A stretch of DNA of 64,000 bases from Epiperipatus broadwayi. Its lineage: Eukaryota; Onychophora; Udeonychophora; Euonychophora; Peripatidae. Of the stretch, positions 13,241 through 25,800 are shown piece after piece. How positions within the stretch are numbered: the stretch's first letter is position 1; each line of letters starts with the position of its first letter. Made by a program: the position numbers and the translations under genes. The notes beneath the pieces were generated by a model, which was given only the letters and a program-made list of their open reading frames with translations, was not told the DNA's origin and ran no database searches. The stretch covers positions 62,001-126,000 of the forward strand of contig JAQFVV010000317.1 in assembly GCA_028023455.1 (NCBI GenBank), given 5' to 3'.

Positions 13241-13700
13241 TTTTTTTTTACGTTAATTTAATTGTCTTGTAGATTTTCTGAGCTTCTTCAAGTTTTCTGC
13301 ATGGTTTAGCTCTCTCCCCATGAAAACTGAATAAGCAGTTGAAGTTAAACTTTTGGAGTACTCTGTTTGAGCACTTTGTTTCTTATTCTTAATTTATCTG
13401 GTTCTTTCACCTGTCATCTTATTCTTTTAGATCTGCTAAACTTTTGACATATAGTTTCTTTTAAATTTAGTGGAAGTAATCTTCTTGGTAACAGTTTCAA
13501 GCTGTAATATTTCACATTGGATTTCATTTTCAGAATTATAGATTTTGTTTGAAAGTCCTGAATTTGATACCTGCTTTGCTAAATTAACTGACATCTGCAG
13601 TTCAATTATGCTTCCATAAGGAACACTTCAGTTTCTTTCTAGAGATTCAGAATTGTTTAACCTCTTAATAATAATCTCTTGTGGAGTAACTTATCTCCAT
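13240..13700 (-). pseudogene. decayed coding sequence with 3' A-tract, possible processed pseudogene
   Basis: On the minus strand, 13675 to 13436 reads as 79 codons with one stop and a composition unlike the surrounding AT-rich DNA. Segments include LQMSVNLAKQVSNSG and ENEIQCEILQLETVTKKIT. After frameshifts, 13360-13255 gives SLTSTAYSVFMGRELNHAEN and KKLRKSTRQLN. Immediately 3' of this (plus positions 13237-13250) the minus strand has an A-tract of about 13 bases, as a retrocopied mRNA would. I do not recognise the parent protein; the blocks look helical and charged. The alternative is an old internal piece of an unknown element. Confidence 0.4.
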
Positions 13701-14879
13701 TTTTTTTTTTTTTTTCAGATAAAAATTAAGAAATATTCGTAGTTAAATATTGTATTTCTTTACGATTTATTAAACAAAAATGCGCCATTAATTATTTTTA
13801 GTAATACTAATATTTATAAAATTTAATATTGATATTTTTTGAAAATGTTTTTTTCTTAATATTTCTGAAGTTATTATTTCTTTTTCTAACGTAATCTTGG
13901 CAACTTTATTAATAAAAGGGCGTTTTTGTATACATTTTTAATAATTTCATTTTTTTTTTTATTTCCTGAATTTTCTAAATGTTTATCATAGTTTATATAT
14001 GTAATCTAGTAAACCTAAATACTCTGGAATCATTACAATTTGTAATTATTTAAATTTACATCATCCATGATTTTATTCGTCTATATGCTAACTTGTTTGA
14101 ACAAAATCCACTATTTTTCAATCTTCTACATAAACTTTTGTACAAAAAAATTTAAATTGTAGATGGAAGAAACTGATAGATCAGTAATTTGTTAAATCTT
14201 ATTATCTTTTTTTGTTTAATATAAATATATTATTGTAATTATTTTGAAGCTGTTTTTTTTTTTTTTGTAATTTTTTATAACAAAAGTAAAATCTTTAAAT
14301 TGTCCTCACCATTAATTTCTTAAGGAATTGGCAGTCATCTGAAATAAATGCATTAAAGGAAATATCAGTACTAATTTAGTATGTGCTCTATGTTTTTTAC
14401 ATACCTTGGGGGAGGGGGGCTCATCAAACCAATATTGAAAATACTAAGCTATAAATGGAACAAGTAATCCGATTTTAGTTAAATATGTGTGTGTTGACTT
14501 TAAATAATGTTTGTACAATTTTAATTAACAATTAGAATAAAAACTGCAACATTTGTTTTTTTTTTTCTTAAACATGAGAAAAATTAATCTGTGTTGTATA
14601 TTTTTATGGAAATAATGCTGTAATTGACAGATGATTAAAAACTTTCAAAATCTTAATTGACCAATTGTAAGAACAAGTAGTTTGATTTCCTTTTGGGAAA
14701 ATTTTTTGTAAATGAATAAAAAAAAACAAGTGAAACTATTCATCATCAATGGTATTTTGGACCTTCTTGAGTCAGACTAGAAAATTGTCTTGGTTACTGT
14801 TTTTCTATTCACCAAATTTCTCGGCAGTGAAAATTCAGATATTTTCAGTAATATATCTTTCAATTTTTTGAGAATTCAA

Positions 14880-15450
14880 GAATGTTTGTTCACTTGAATG
14901 TGAATTCCAGTTACTGGATTGGCCTAATGCAACTGTTAATATTATTTAGTGAAAAAAATTGGAAAAAAAAATTGCCACTATTCAAAGAACTGCAAAGATA
15001 TAAGAATGTTCTCACATATTTCTTAATCATATTATTTAATGGAAAAGTAGACAAAAGTCATGATGGCAATCATTTGGGTAATTCCTCTTCCCCTGGCCTT
15101 TTTACAAGCCATAAAGTTGCAAATCTCCCTTTTCATGTATTGACTGTTAATATTATATAGTGAAAATACTAACAAATATATGGTCTATGCAAACAACAAC
15201 TAGATTTTTTAAAAAATTCTATATTTATTATTGATATTATTTTTGAAAAAAAAAATGAAAAGTTAAACAAAGATCATGAAGATAAGTGTTTGGATGAAAC
15301 TTTTTTTCTTGCTTTCAGATCACAAAGTTACAAACTTACTGTTAGTATTATTTAATGGAAAAACAGAAAAAGTAATCAATTTGTCACTCTTTCTTTTTTC
15401 AAAATCCATAACATCTTAATTCAAAAGTTTGCATGAAATTAGATATTTAG
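14880..15450 (-). repeat. degenerate ~200-bp tandem units
   Basis: A motif close to ACTGTTAATATTATTTAGTG recurs at about 14929, 15143 and 15339 (spacings 214 and 196 bp), each with similar neighbouring sequence. On the minus strand the units read as related short peptides, so this may be a repeat-containing part of the same decayed coding region as 13240-13700 and 15640-16150. A link between these is inferred only. Confidence 0.4.
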
Positions 15451-15639
15451 TCAAACTATGAAAAAATGTTAAATTTATTGCTTAGTATTTCAATAATGCT
15501 TTGGGTATATATATATATATAAAAAGCATAGAATACATAGTAAATCAATAGCAAAATAATCAATATTACATCAATAAGAAAAAAAATAATTCTTGGAACT
15601 TTTTTTTATATTTTTTTTCTTCCTATTTATGATTCTCTT

Positions 15640-16150
15640 TCCATTTAATTCTTTTAAGGTCCAAATGTGCTGGGTTAATTTATTATATTTAGTATTTATT
15701 TTATCTTTTTGAAAACATTCTTTCTTCACTGGTTCTTTGCACTGAATTATAATTAAAGCTACAAATATAGTTATCTGTTTACAATTTTTTTCTTTAATTT
15801 AATATTGCTTTCCTTTTAATTATTTTTATTTCATGATGACTTTAAAACTTTGGGATTTTTTTTTTTTAATTTGTTAAAAATCTTTTGTCCAATAAGTTAA
15901 TTTGCTGCTTTTACAATGTGGTGATTCAGTTCATTATTCAAGTCATTTGAACTCTCCGAATTTTTCAATTTCTTAAAAGATGTGAATCTAATTTGATTTT
16001 CCACATTGGTAGCAATTTATTAATGGTTTTTACACCTTTAGCCTTAGAATTATTCAGCAATAGTTTAAACATTTATATAAAAATAGAACTGAGCTCTCAC
16101 AAATTTATAACCACTACCAGTATTAGAACTGTTAAGTATTATTTAATATT
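15640..16150 (-). pseudogene. decayed coding-like segment, product not recognised
   Basis: On the minus strand 16005-15900 reads NVENQIRFTSFKKLKNSESS followed by NDLNNELNHHIVKAAN and then a stop; NSSNTGSGYKFVRAQFYFY lies just upstream in another frame. These blocks are polar and non-repetitive, unlike translated AT-rich spacer, but frameshifts and stops are frequent. The function is unknown. It could belong with the decayed sequence at 13240-13700. Confidence 0.3.
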
Positions 16151-17379
16151 GACTTATATTCTTATTGTTAGATAAAATATCTGTTTTTTGCTGAATACTA
16201 TTGGGACTTTAGCCATTTTTTATTAGGATTTTTATTATTATTAAAAGAGTTTAATGTAATAAATAAGTTACTGGTCCACAAATTATTTTATCTTCATAAA
16301 TTTTTTTAATAAGTATACTACATATAGGATTCAATAACAAAATGAACTCCAATTTTTAAAATATGGAACTCTATCATTGATTAAGTTTTTTTTTGGTAGC
16401 AATAATGAAAATTGATGCTGTCAAATAGTTATAAATGTCTTCATAAAATTCTCTTATTTACTTTGTGAGTGGAAGTAGAATATTTATCCAAATGTAACTT
16501 TAAGAACAATTAACATATCAGAAACAAGTTACATATTAATTATTCTTTTTTTTTTTTTGTATGGAAGGTAGTGGGGCGTTATAAATAATAATTATTTTTT
16601 CTGTTTTTACTATTAATTGTTTCGTTATATATATATATTACATATCATGTTTTTCTTTCTTTCTTTTAGTTTCTACATCTAACATGTTAGATCTACAACA
16701 CTTCGATTTATTTATTTGTAATTGTTTCGCTAATTCTATTGATATTGCATTATTATAGCTATTGGAAACAATAATTCATATCACGTTTTCTGGAAATTGA
16801 ATTTTTTGTCTTATTCAAAGTCTGGGCTAATACTTATATTTTTTTTACTAAGTATGTATCTATTTACAAAAATCGCTACATTTAGAAATGTTGAATCTTC
16901 TTAAATATATATATATATTATCATACTAATTGCTTAATATTCTCTAAATCGGTTATAATTAGTATTATTGTTCATTTGAAAAATTAAAATTAGAAATGTT
17001 TTTTAATCATTTCCTTTTAATTTTTTTATCAATATTTTATTCAAACAGATATTAGTCTATAATTTTGATAAATAGGTCAACATCTCCACAATAACGAAGA
17101 GTTATAACATTCCATCAAGTATTAAGCAATTCATTAAAAGCTGTTTGTCAAAGTTTTTTGTTCTAAATTCACTTTAAGAAAGTATATTTTGTAGGACTCA
17201 TGGATTTGTCATATAATTCTTAAATATAATTAAAAAATAAATCTCGATCTTAAATAAATATTGGATCAAAAATTCATATCTTAATTTTAATGATCAAAAA
17301 TTTTATAACTACTTCAGTAAGCTGTAACAAGGAACAACAGGACAAGTTTATAAATCTAACGTAATTTATATTTTCTCCA
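16151..17379. other. AT-rich stretch, nothing recognised
   Basis: I see only short T-tracts and a short (TA)n near 16900. It is the left flank of the Penelope-like element. Confidence 0.45.
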
Positions 17380-17399
17380 GGACAAAACGTTTTGCTAAG

Positions 17400-18370
17400 T
17401 TAAAGAATCGTCATTCGCACCTGTAACTGATAATGATATTAAGAAGATCATTACTGATATCGAATTAGCCAATATCTCAATTGATAATAAAAAGAAAATA
17501 AATTGTTTACTAAATAAACAACTTTGTATGGAAAAAAAATTACTAATAAAAATTATAAATATAGATAGAAGTCTTAGTAACAATATTAAGGATATCTGTG
17601 ATGTTGAAAGGATTACTATGTATAAAGAAAATAAAGGCAATAGATGTGTTATTATTTATTATATAGATAGAATATAATATGAAATAAATAAAAATCGATA
17701 TAATAAATTACTAATAGATTCTACTACTAGTATAAAAATCAAATATATAACATTACATAATAAAATGAAAGTTTATAATATTATAAATATAAATCAGTAT
17801 AAATTATTGTATCCTTCTTATGAAAATGATATCTTTTTACAAAAGTTAAAATTCATAAAAATAATAATCCCTTAAGATTGTTATTCACTTTTATGTGATT
17901 TTATTTTACACAAATTTTATAAATATCTAAATAAATGACTAACATGTATTTTAAGGTATGGAAAATTTTCTATAAAAATATAGATAATATTATCAATAAA
18001 TTAAATAATATAAAATTAACTGGATACCAAAGTATTTTTACAATGGTTAAGACATGTAGAGGTCCCTACTATCACATTTTTACAGACACATTCTTGAGGT
18101 TACAGCCTTAGTTAATATTACAATGGTTGTTGAAAAAATGTATCCAAGTATTCCAAGACTTAATTAAAGTGTAGAAATATTAATAAAAAAATTTAAATCA
18201 ATATATAAATGATACAAACATAATAAATATTATAGAAGATGATTTAACATTAATGCATAACAGTTTTTATTTTAAATATAATAATGAATTAGGGAATATA
18301 CATAAAGGATGGGTTTAGGGTTGTGTAATTAGTGGCTTAATATCATCAATATTTATAACTGAATTAGAAA
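17400..18370 (+). pseudogene. Penelope-like reverse transcriptase, N-terminal part and palm motifs up to the insertion
   Basis: The reading frame is open from about 17406 through 17680 apart from one stop, then broken. Lys/Asn-rich residues precede the ENKGN block; the segment LLYPSYENDIFLQKLKF follows near 17820. Towards the end, LMHNSFYFKYNNELGNIHKG corresponds to the region before the conserved SP motif of the palm, and ITELE to the -LE that follows it. An in-frame TAG at 18317 sits within the conserved motif. The RT resumes at 20090 after the inserted transposon. Identification rests on motif order, not on a database match. Confidence 0.6.
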
Positions 18371-18569
18371 CTATTATAAGTAATAGTATGAATACTGAAC
18401 CCTACCATTTGATGGGCCTTTTTTTTTTTTGCCTAATGCACATCAATATACCAATTCACAGGCCATTGGTATCTTAACAGAATACTATGGTACAAAATTT
18501 TTTTTTTTTTCACTTTCTATACATAAAACTTATATATATATATATATTTAATAAACAAACACTTTGTTT

Positions 18570-19345
18570 TTATATGGGGGGGGGTTGTTTTGCTTTTAAA
18601 TTATTGATTTTTTATTTTATTTTGAATTATCCGTTTCTTTACATAATACTACAGTAAAAAAAAAATTTTTATCCCTTTCTATACATAAAACTCGTACCTT
18701 TTTTTTGTTGCCTTTTTAATAAACAAACACTACTGTAGAGGGGGGTTGGTTTGCTTTTAAATTATCACCTTTTTTTTTTTTGCCGATTTTGAGCTTATTT
18801 TTTAAAGCCTTAAACAATTCAGTTTCAATTAATAAATCGACAGTTGGTTTTTAGAATGTGAAGGAGGATTGTGAGGATTGGTTTGAATTTTAATTCTCAT
18901 CTTTTAATATCTTTTGCCAATGCACTGGAAACTTCACATATTAATTTTAAATGTGTTTGAATATAGAATACATATAAAGATATATATTAATAAAATATAC
19001 GAATTATTGGAGGGGGGGTTGGTTTGCTTTTAAATTATCGACTTTTTATTGATTTTGAACTTTTTTTTTTGGAAAGCCTTATTAATCAATTCATTTTTAA
19101 TAAACCAACAGTTGGTTTTTAGAGGGTGGAGGGGGTTAGTTTGATTTTTAATTATCATCTTTTATTTTCTTATTATGAGGTGGGTTTTTTTTTAAAAAAA
19201 AAATATTTACACTACCAAAACCTTTATATGATAGCGAAAAGTTTTTCCTTTATTTTTTCCTTTTTCAAAAAGCCTTAATTAAACAGTTCGTTTTTTAAAA
19301 AAAAAAAAAAATTTTTTTTAGGGGCGATGGGGAGTTATGGTTTGT
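18570..19345 (+). repeat. internal G-rich repeat units of the 1.7-kb transposon
   Basis: Units near 18576, 18738, 18850, 19010, 19121 and 19326 share the plan TTTTTAGA-G-rich run-TTGGTTTGCTTTTAAATTAT-C. The G runs reach nine consecutive G. The same units recur in the second copy, so they are part of the element. They may be transposase-binding repeats or merely an amplified satellite-like core. Confidence 0.65.
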
Positions 19346-19900
19346 TTAACTCCAATAGGAGATAAGCCTCAAAGCTGTTAAGTAATAGGATTTTAGAGCC
19401 GTCCAACCAACTTCCCTTATGCATATCCTAGTTACGCTTGCAGAAGTGGCAGCGGAATTTCCCAGATCCTGTAGTTGACTAAAACCATGCTCCTCCTGCA
19501 AAATGCATATTTTCACATCTGGTAGGATGTTTGTTCTCTTTTTGGAAAAACATAACAGTGTCAACTTCTGTAGCTAGCAATTCACTCCCTTTCAACCAAT
19601 TTTTAACACTTGCTGTGCCGACATTTTACTGTTCTCGCACGGATTCATGAGTAAATGTGGATTTGCATGTGAACTCTACTGAAAACTTTAACCTTTTCAG
19701 GTTGTGTGCAGTTCAAAATTGTAGGGAAGTGTGCATGACCACCTGACATTTTTTAATATGTGATACTAAATCCACACTTTCTCAAAATTTTTCCACAATG
19801 AATTTTTTGATAGTTTAGCATCCTTCAAATATGGCTGCCATCAAATCAGACCATAGTGAGAGTTGAATTGTGCTTACTTGAGGAATACTGTCGCACGTCA
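19346..19900 (-). pseudogene. decayed unknown frame of the 1.7-kb transposon, copy 1
   Basis: Read on the minus strand this matches, at the DNA level, the better preserved frame at 62599-63153 in the second copy: both have FIVE/FIVG-type, FHI/FSI-K-C and final TALRL segments. The clearest open piece is 19564-19346. It has stops and no recognised domain, but homology between copies shows it was carried by the family. Confidence 0.4.
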
Positions 19901-20089
19901 ATGGGTGTAGTATTTTGTTATGTAATCATAGGATACATTGCCCTCTAGGTGGCCTGTTATGGCTCTAAACAGTACTGTTGTAGTGTTAGCCATAAGTTAG
20001 GCTGCTAGAACGGTATATTGATGTGCATTGTGTGAAAAACAATGCCATCAAGTGGTAGGGTTCAGTATTCATACTATTACCCTATTATA

Positions 20090-20950
20090 ATTTTAAAAAG
20101 AATAATTAGTTGAGAAATAATACATTATTCTAGATATGTTAATGATATTTTAATTGGTGCTAATAAAATATCTATGAATAACATTTACAGTGATCTTAAT
20201 AACAATATATATATAATATTAAATTTACAGTTGAAGATAAAATTATATTAAAACATTTTATTAAAGACAAATTAAGAAAAAATATTCCTATAGATTCACA
20301 ACAAACATGTTTACAAAGAGGTGGCAGTTATTAAAAATTTTAAATATAGAAATGATAAATATTATAAAAATGTAGTTCATTTACAAAAGAATTATTTTTT
20401 TTAAAAATTATGTAAGACTATGGATATAACCCTAAAATAATTAAAAATAAACTTTAATTCTAAGAAATTTATAATAAATGATAATATCATTATGCATAAG
20501 GTTTATAATGATGATAGTAACAATAGTTCAAAAAAGTAATGGATCAAACTTTCATATTATTCCAAAATGTATAATCCATTAATAAATTATATTGATAAGC
20601 ATATAAATATTAGCTACTCAAACAAATTAATAATAATAAATTATGAGATGATATAAAAAACTAAATAGGAATTATATATAAAATTAACTATTACCTTTGC
20701 AATATGATTACTATGACCATATAGGGAAACAATTAGAGGTAAGGGCTAAAGAGCATAACAACACAATTAATAGGCAAGGTGACATATCTGCTTTATAAAT
20801 CCTTTATTTAGTATATAGACAAAATAGACAATGCAAAAAATATTAAACTTTTAAATTGCACTGAAGATAAAAAATAAATATTTTGAATCATATTACATAT
20901 TATATTTATAACTTAAATAATTATATGAATATTTACAAAACTTCAATAAA
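20090..20950 (+). pseudogene. Penelope-like RT end and GIY-YIG endonuclease, right of the insertion
   Basis: RYVNDILIGANKISMNNIYS (20132-20191) is the catalytic RT motif. Asp2 is retained, Asp1 is Asn. KFTVEDKIILKHFIKDK corresponds to the F-VE-E---L-FLD block. The C-terminal endonuclease relic, in one frame from about 20690 to 20790, retains the IGK-L--R-KEH series; the GIY/YIG cysteines and tyrosines are largely lost. Frames differ between RT and endonuclease. Confidence 0.65.
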
Positions 20951-21510
20951 TTTAGTTAACAACTGATCACTTAAAAATAAATGGACAATTAGATATATAT
21001 ATTAGTTTGCATAATGTATGTAGTATTTATCTGTATATTGTTATGCTATATAGTCAATTATTGGTCTATTTGAAGATTTTGTTCTATTTTACTGTTTTGT
21101 TTTAATAGTTTATTGTTGTTATTTTATTACCATTATAGAACACTATTGGTGTTCTGTCTGCAATACTTGGTTAATGTTAAAATAGATGATTAACATTTGA
21201 AAAGGGCACATAACCATGTACCAAAAAAGGCTTTTTATGTATTTTTTTTGTATTATTAATATATTTAGGTAGCTATTGTTTATGATTGTTTTGTTTTTTA
21301 CTATTTATTGTAATTTATTTAAATATTATGAGAAATCAAATAGTTTATTTCTCCTGTTAAACTTTTATTGATTTTTTAAAATTGTTATATTGTGTTTTAC
21401 AAGTGTCAAACTCTCTTCACTCACAACTTTGACATTATCCACTTCAAATATCTCATTAATGAATCAATTGTGTATCTATCTGATATTCATAATATGCTAC
21501 AAGTTGCCAA

Positions 21511-21516
21511 TATATA

Positions 21517-21559
<43 letters not shown>
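21511..21559. repeat. (TA)n microsatellite
   Basis: Alternating TA with one TT interruption. Confidence 0.95.
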
Positions 21560-21561
<2 letters not shown>

Positions 21562-21770
21562 TTAAATCAATACTAACAATTAAATTTATTATCTTCTCAA
21601 ATATTTTTTTTAAACTAGATTTTCATATTATTTTAAAAAGTCAACATCAAACTTCTATTTTTTTTTTTGTATTTTTGTAAGCAAATTTGCATTGCTTCGT
21701 AGGATTAATTCAATTCAAATGTGAGAACTTTTATTCATATGAATGTGACTCTTCTGATTTAATAATTATA

Positions 21771-22847
21771 TACACCTGGGTCTCTTTTTATGCAGTCTTA
21801 TTTAACACGATTTTGAAGTTACGCGATTCATGTTTCACCGGAAGTTGAACTCCGATAATGCGCTATTACTTTAAATAATAAATTTTGTGCACTTACGTCA
21901 TATTGAAAGTAATAGCATCTTATTGAAATTCGACTTGCATCTTAGTAATTTCAATATTTTCAGTGCTTTATAATAGTAAGATTTTATGCAATAATGAAAT
22001 TAAAATCATGATTTCCACATTTTATGTATACACACATTAAATTTTACAAGCTTATAATGTAAATTTGTTCAAACATTGTACGTGTTAATTTTGCATTTTA
22101 AATCGCATTCTGTTTTTGCTTTTTAAAAAAGAACGTAATCAATTATTAACCATTTAGTGTCCACAAGTTTATTTTTAAAAGGTGAGTAATAGCAGTGGGC
22201 ACAATTAAATTTGACAATTAAAAATTAAAATCTGATTTTTAATTGTAATTAACAATTTAAAAATTACTTACGACAACTTGAAATTAATGTGATGTGAAAT
22301 TTGATTTTTAAACGGAATTGAAAATTAAAGACAAAAATAATTTAATTTTTAGTTGTTAGTTTCACAAACAATTAATAAAATCATTCTCTCAAAGATTAAT
22401 TACTAATTATGTTGTCACCAGAAAACCATTGACACAACATGAGTGTGAAGTTGGTGCTAGTTGTTTGCAAACGAACGTGTTTTTCGGCAAATAGCTATAA
22501 TAATTAAAACATGTATAAAAAATGTAAATTACTGTACTGTAAATTATGCATAAAAATATATTATTTTGAATAAAATTGAATATTATAGTTAAAAAAAAGT
22601 TTGTCTTGTATCAATTTTTTTCAAATTTGAAATTTTTTATTAGTCATATTTTGTTTCCGTATTTTTTTTTTTTTTTGCACGAATTTTAAAGTAATTTTAC
22701 GTTGGTGCTTTGCTTTTATGTGAATTTTGAAAAATCACAGACCGCATCCCCCCTTTTTCAAGGTAAGTTACGTCTATTTTTGCGCGATTTTGTTTGTGCC
22801 TGTTTTCTGAGGAACCTATCTATCGTGTAAAATGAGACCCAGATGTA
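21771..22847. mobile_element. TA-flanked non-autonomous DNA transposon, copy 2 (opposite orientation)
   Basis: The ends are CACCTGGGTCTCTTTTTATG and, inward from the right, CATCTGGGTCTCATTTTACA, each flanked by TA. Aligned in reverse complement, it matches copy 1 over its whole length, including the internal palindrome and the segment around GTGTCAATGGTTTTCTGG. No transposase gene is present. Confidence 0.8.
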
Positions 22848-25800
22848 CTCAATCTTCTATGTATTCTGGTTTCATTTCCTCTCTTTTTATTATTTTTAAT
22901 TCTTACTATCTTCACTTATTTATGTCAATGTATGTCTCAATTATAATGACTTCTCATTCTATTACTATCTTCTTATATTATTACAGTAATATTAGCTTTT
23001 AACACAGAAGTAAGATTTTCCATACAGTAATGCAGGTCATTGCAAGCCAAAATAATCAATGGATGCAAGAAAGTGTTTGCATAAAATCCCTATCTAATGC
23101 ATACTCATCCAATATCCCCAGACTAGTTTTTAACATCTTGCTTTCAACAGTGAAGAGCCTTGGATCTGATAGCACTGCACATAAATCTTAGATCTAATAC
23201 AGCCTTCCGGCAGATACCTTTTACCTACTTAGTTAACTATAAATATATGAGTCCAAAATGAAAACACAATAGTGCTCATGTGAATATTAGTTATTTGTGC
23301 AACCATATTTCTATTCTAATTGGACACGGAGAAATACTGACTTTTGTACTGTCTTTTTTATTTTCTAGCTTTAGGATTTTTTTTAATCTTCTGAAAGTTT
23401 GAAAATGCCTGCTAATGATTATAAGTACAGATATTGAAATATCTCATAGACAACAATTTTTTCATCACTTATATTAAGTACATATTGGATACTACTTTTT
23501 AATCTCAATTCAAATTATTAAGAATACCTTTTTAATCAAAGGCATGATTAAAGTTTACATTTTTTTTCGACTATATATTTTATATGATTTTATTTTTATT
23601 CATGGTTTAAAGCATTTTTTTTACTGTTAATAGAACAATACTAAAGTAATTGGCATGCCAGCCAACATATTTTTAATTACTTTTATATTATAAATTCTAT
23701 TTTTCATTAAATATGTAAAATGTGTGAGCTAAAATCTTTCTAGTTGTAACCTCCTCTTTATAGACCATTAAGGTAAAGAGAGTAATGAGGCAATAGAGTA
23801 ATAAAGATAGGACTTTGCAGTAACACTTGATTATCATCAATGATAGTTTTGTCACTTTCTTAAGGTAGCAATATATATTGTATCCTTCCAATAGGAGGAC
23901 GACTCCTAAAAGATATGCAAGTCTACATTCGGCTATACTATGGCTTTATCTAGGTATCATTTAATAATCTTAACATTTTCTCAACTATATTTAATCAATA
24001 TTCCATAATTGTGAAACTCTTCTATCCTATTAACAAGATTACATACTTTTTAACATTAAATAAACACTAAAGTATTTATCCAATGGCATAATAATACCTA
24101 GACACTCCTTATTCAGTATCCAAATATTCTCATGACTAACAATAATGCTTTATTTAAGCATTATTGTTAGTTATTTATTTAATAGAATAAAACATCTATA
24201 ATTGTGAAATTTAAATTAACCTACTCAATAAGTTGTATTATTATTTTTATTGCATGGTAATCTTTTATTATTATTACTTTGATAAAACTATCATTAAGAA
24301 TAATCATAATAATACTAAGGAGATCTCAGGATTATAATCGATTTTAATTAACTATTTATACTACCTATAAAATATCAAGAGGGGTTTTACTTAACTCTAT
24401 AGGTAATGTGACATTTTAAAGATGACTCATAACATTGTTCTATAATTCCAACTATATCACTATTTTATTTTATGGTATGTATTATTGAATAATAATACTC
24501 ACTATGTTTTATTTAAACTGTAATCATCATGTCAAACTTTAAATAAAAACTAATTCCTAATATGATTTCTTAACAATAAATATACTTTACTACATTTGCA
24601 ATGTATTTGAGCGATGAATGGTATGATTAAGGCAGTGCAATAATTTAATATTCACTTTAATAAATATTCACCTAGATAATTGTGATACAATTTCTTATAG
24701 TGGATTAATTTTTTTTTTCAAAATTTCAAATCATATTTTAGCTAATATGCCTATGACTAATTAATACTCTCTGATGATAGTATAATGATGATGATTTCCC
24801 ATAAAAGAAATGCAACTTTAGACACTTAGTGTAACTTTAAAACATTTTAATAATATCTTATGTACAAAGTTTAATAATGTAATAGAATTAATAAATAAAT
24901 TAACATAAAACAACAAAACATTTATATTATAATATGATACTTAAAAGAATTAAACATTTATATTCACCTTGCTTGCAATGAGTTATTCAAAATAAAATTT
25001 TTTGATAATACAATTAAATATTATGCAATAGAGAATTTTGTTACTTGTACTCTCAAATAATGTATGTCTTAAACAATCAATCCCTTTTTTAATAACCACC
25101 ACTTTTTCATTAATTACACTTTATAGATTTTAATGAAAACAGGAAAATTACAAAAAAACATGGATTGTTATCTTATAATTTAAGTCATACTTTCAAATTT
25201 TAAATTTCTATGTGTCTTACGCCTGTATTATAAATATTGCTCACAAAGACTTATAAATTAAAATTCTCTACCTATATTATAATGTTATTACAGGATTAAA
25301 TAATTCAACATTAAAGATCAGCCTTTCAAGCTATTGCGCATGCACAACATTAGATCAAATTTTAAATATCACCATTTGTTATTTAATATTATACTGGAAC
25401 ACAGATACATCCCCCTTCTTCTAATATCTTTCTTTACTATTTTTGTGTGTGTGTAATTTACTAACTCATAACATATAGATCTTTATCTTAATAGTTTAGT
25501 AACATTCAATCAAATAAAACTTTGTACAATTAATAGTATAGTTAAACAAATTATGTTAATTATTAATTTCCCTTTCAAGTGATTTATCCCTCATAATCAT
25601 AATTATTATTTTAAAATGAGAACTTAACTATATATACAATCATTATGTTACCCGTTTTCTCTTCTTTTGAATACGCAAGTTTATAAAAAAAAATGCAGAA
25701 ATTTTATTAATAATATCTCAGTTGTTCTCCCTTTTCATGCTTCGAGTGTGTCACATACCAATCTTGTTATCCCTTTTCCTCCTTTTATATTTATCTGAGC

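Larger units (their letters stand above)
18371..20089. mobile_element. 1.7-kb DNA transposon with long TIRs, copy 1 (inserted in the Penelope-like element)
   Basis: The element is 18379-20081. Left end AGTAATAGTATGAATACTGA; the right end read inward is GGTAATAGTATGAATACTGA, and both continue ACCCTACC-TTGATGG. A subterminal pair, GCACATCAATATACC (near 18436 and inverted near 20010-20027), extends the inverted repeat to roughly 70 bp. The flanks are CTATTATA on both sides (18371-18378 and 20082-20089), an 8-bp target duplication. Inside are five or six diverged G-rich units (18570-19345) and a decayed minus-strand frame (19900-19346). The superfamily is not recognised; an 8-bp duplication fits hAT, P or Merlin, but the ends do not start CAG. 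Confidence 0.85.
17380..20950 (+). mobile_element. Penelope-like element (RT + GIY-YIG), degenerate, split by a DNA transposon
   Basis: Three conserved parts occur in the right order on the plus strand. (1) N-terminal region, 17400-17760, with the block ENKGNRCVIIYYIDRI then NKNRYNKLLIDSTT, matching the usual DKGN-VV-D--DY---LL-D-- block. (2) RT palm, with KGW-x-GCVISGLISSIFITELE at 18308-18365 and, after an insertion, RYVNDILIGAN at 20132 (canonical YVDD, Asp1 now Asn), then KFTVEDK. (3) GIY-YIG endonuclease near 20700-20800, with YDHIGKQLEVRAKEHNNTIN followed by ISAL. Several frameshifts and stops make it inactive. The ends are not defined. The part 18379-20081 is a later insertion and is not Penelope sequence. 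Confidence 0.75.

Noticed and set aside
17395-17640. 81-codon minus frame
   Set aside because: Antisense of the Penelope-like N-terminal RT region.
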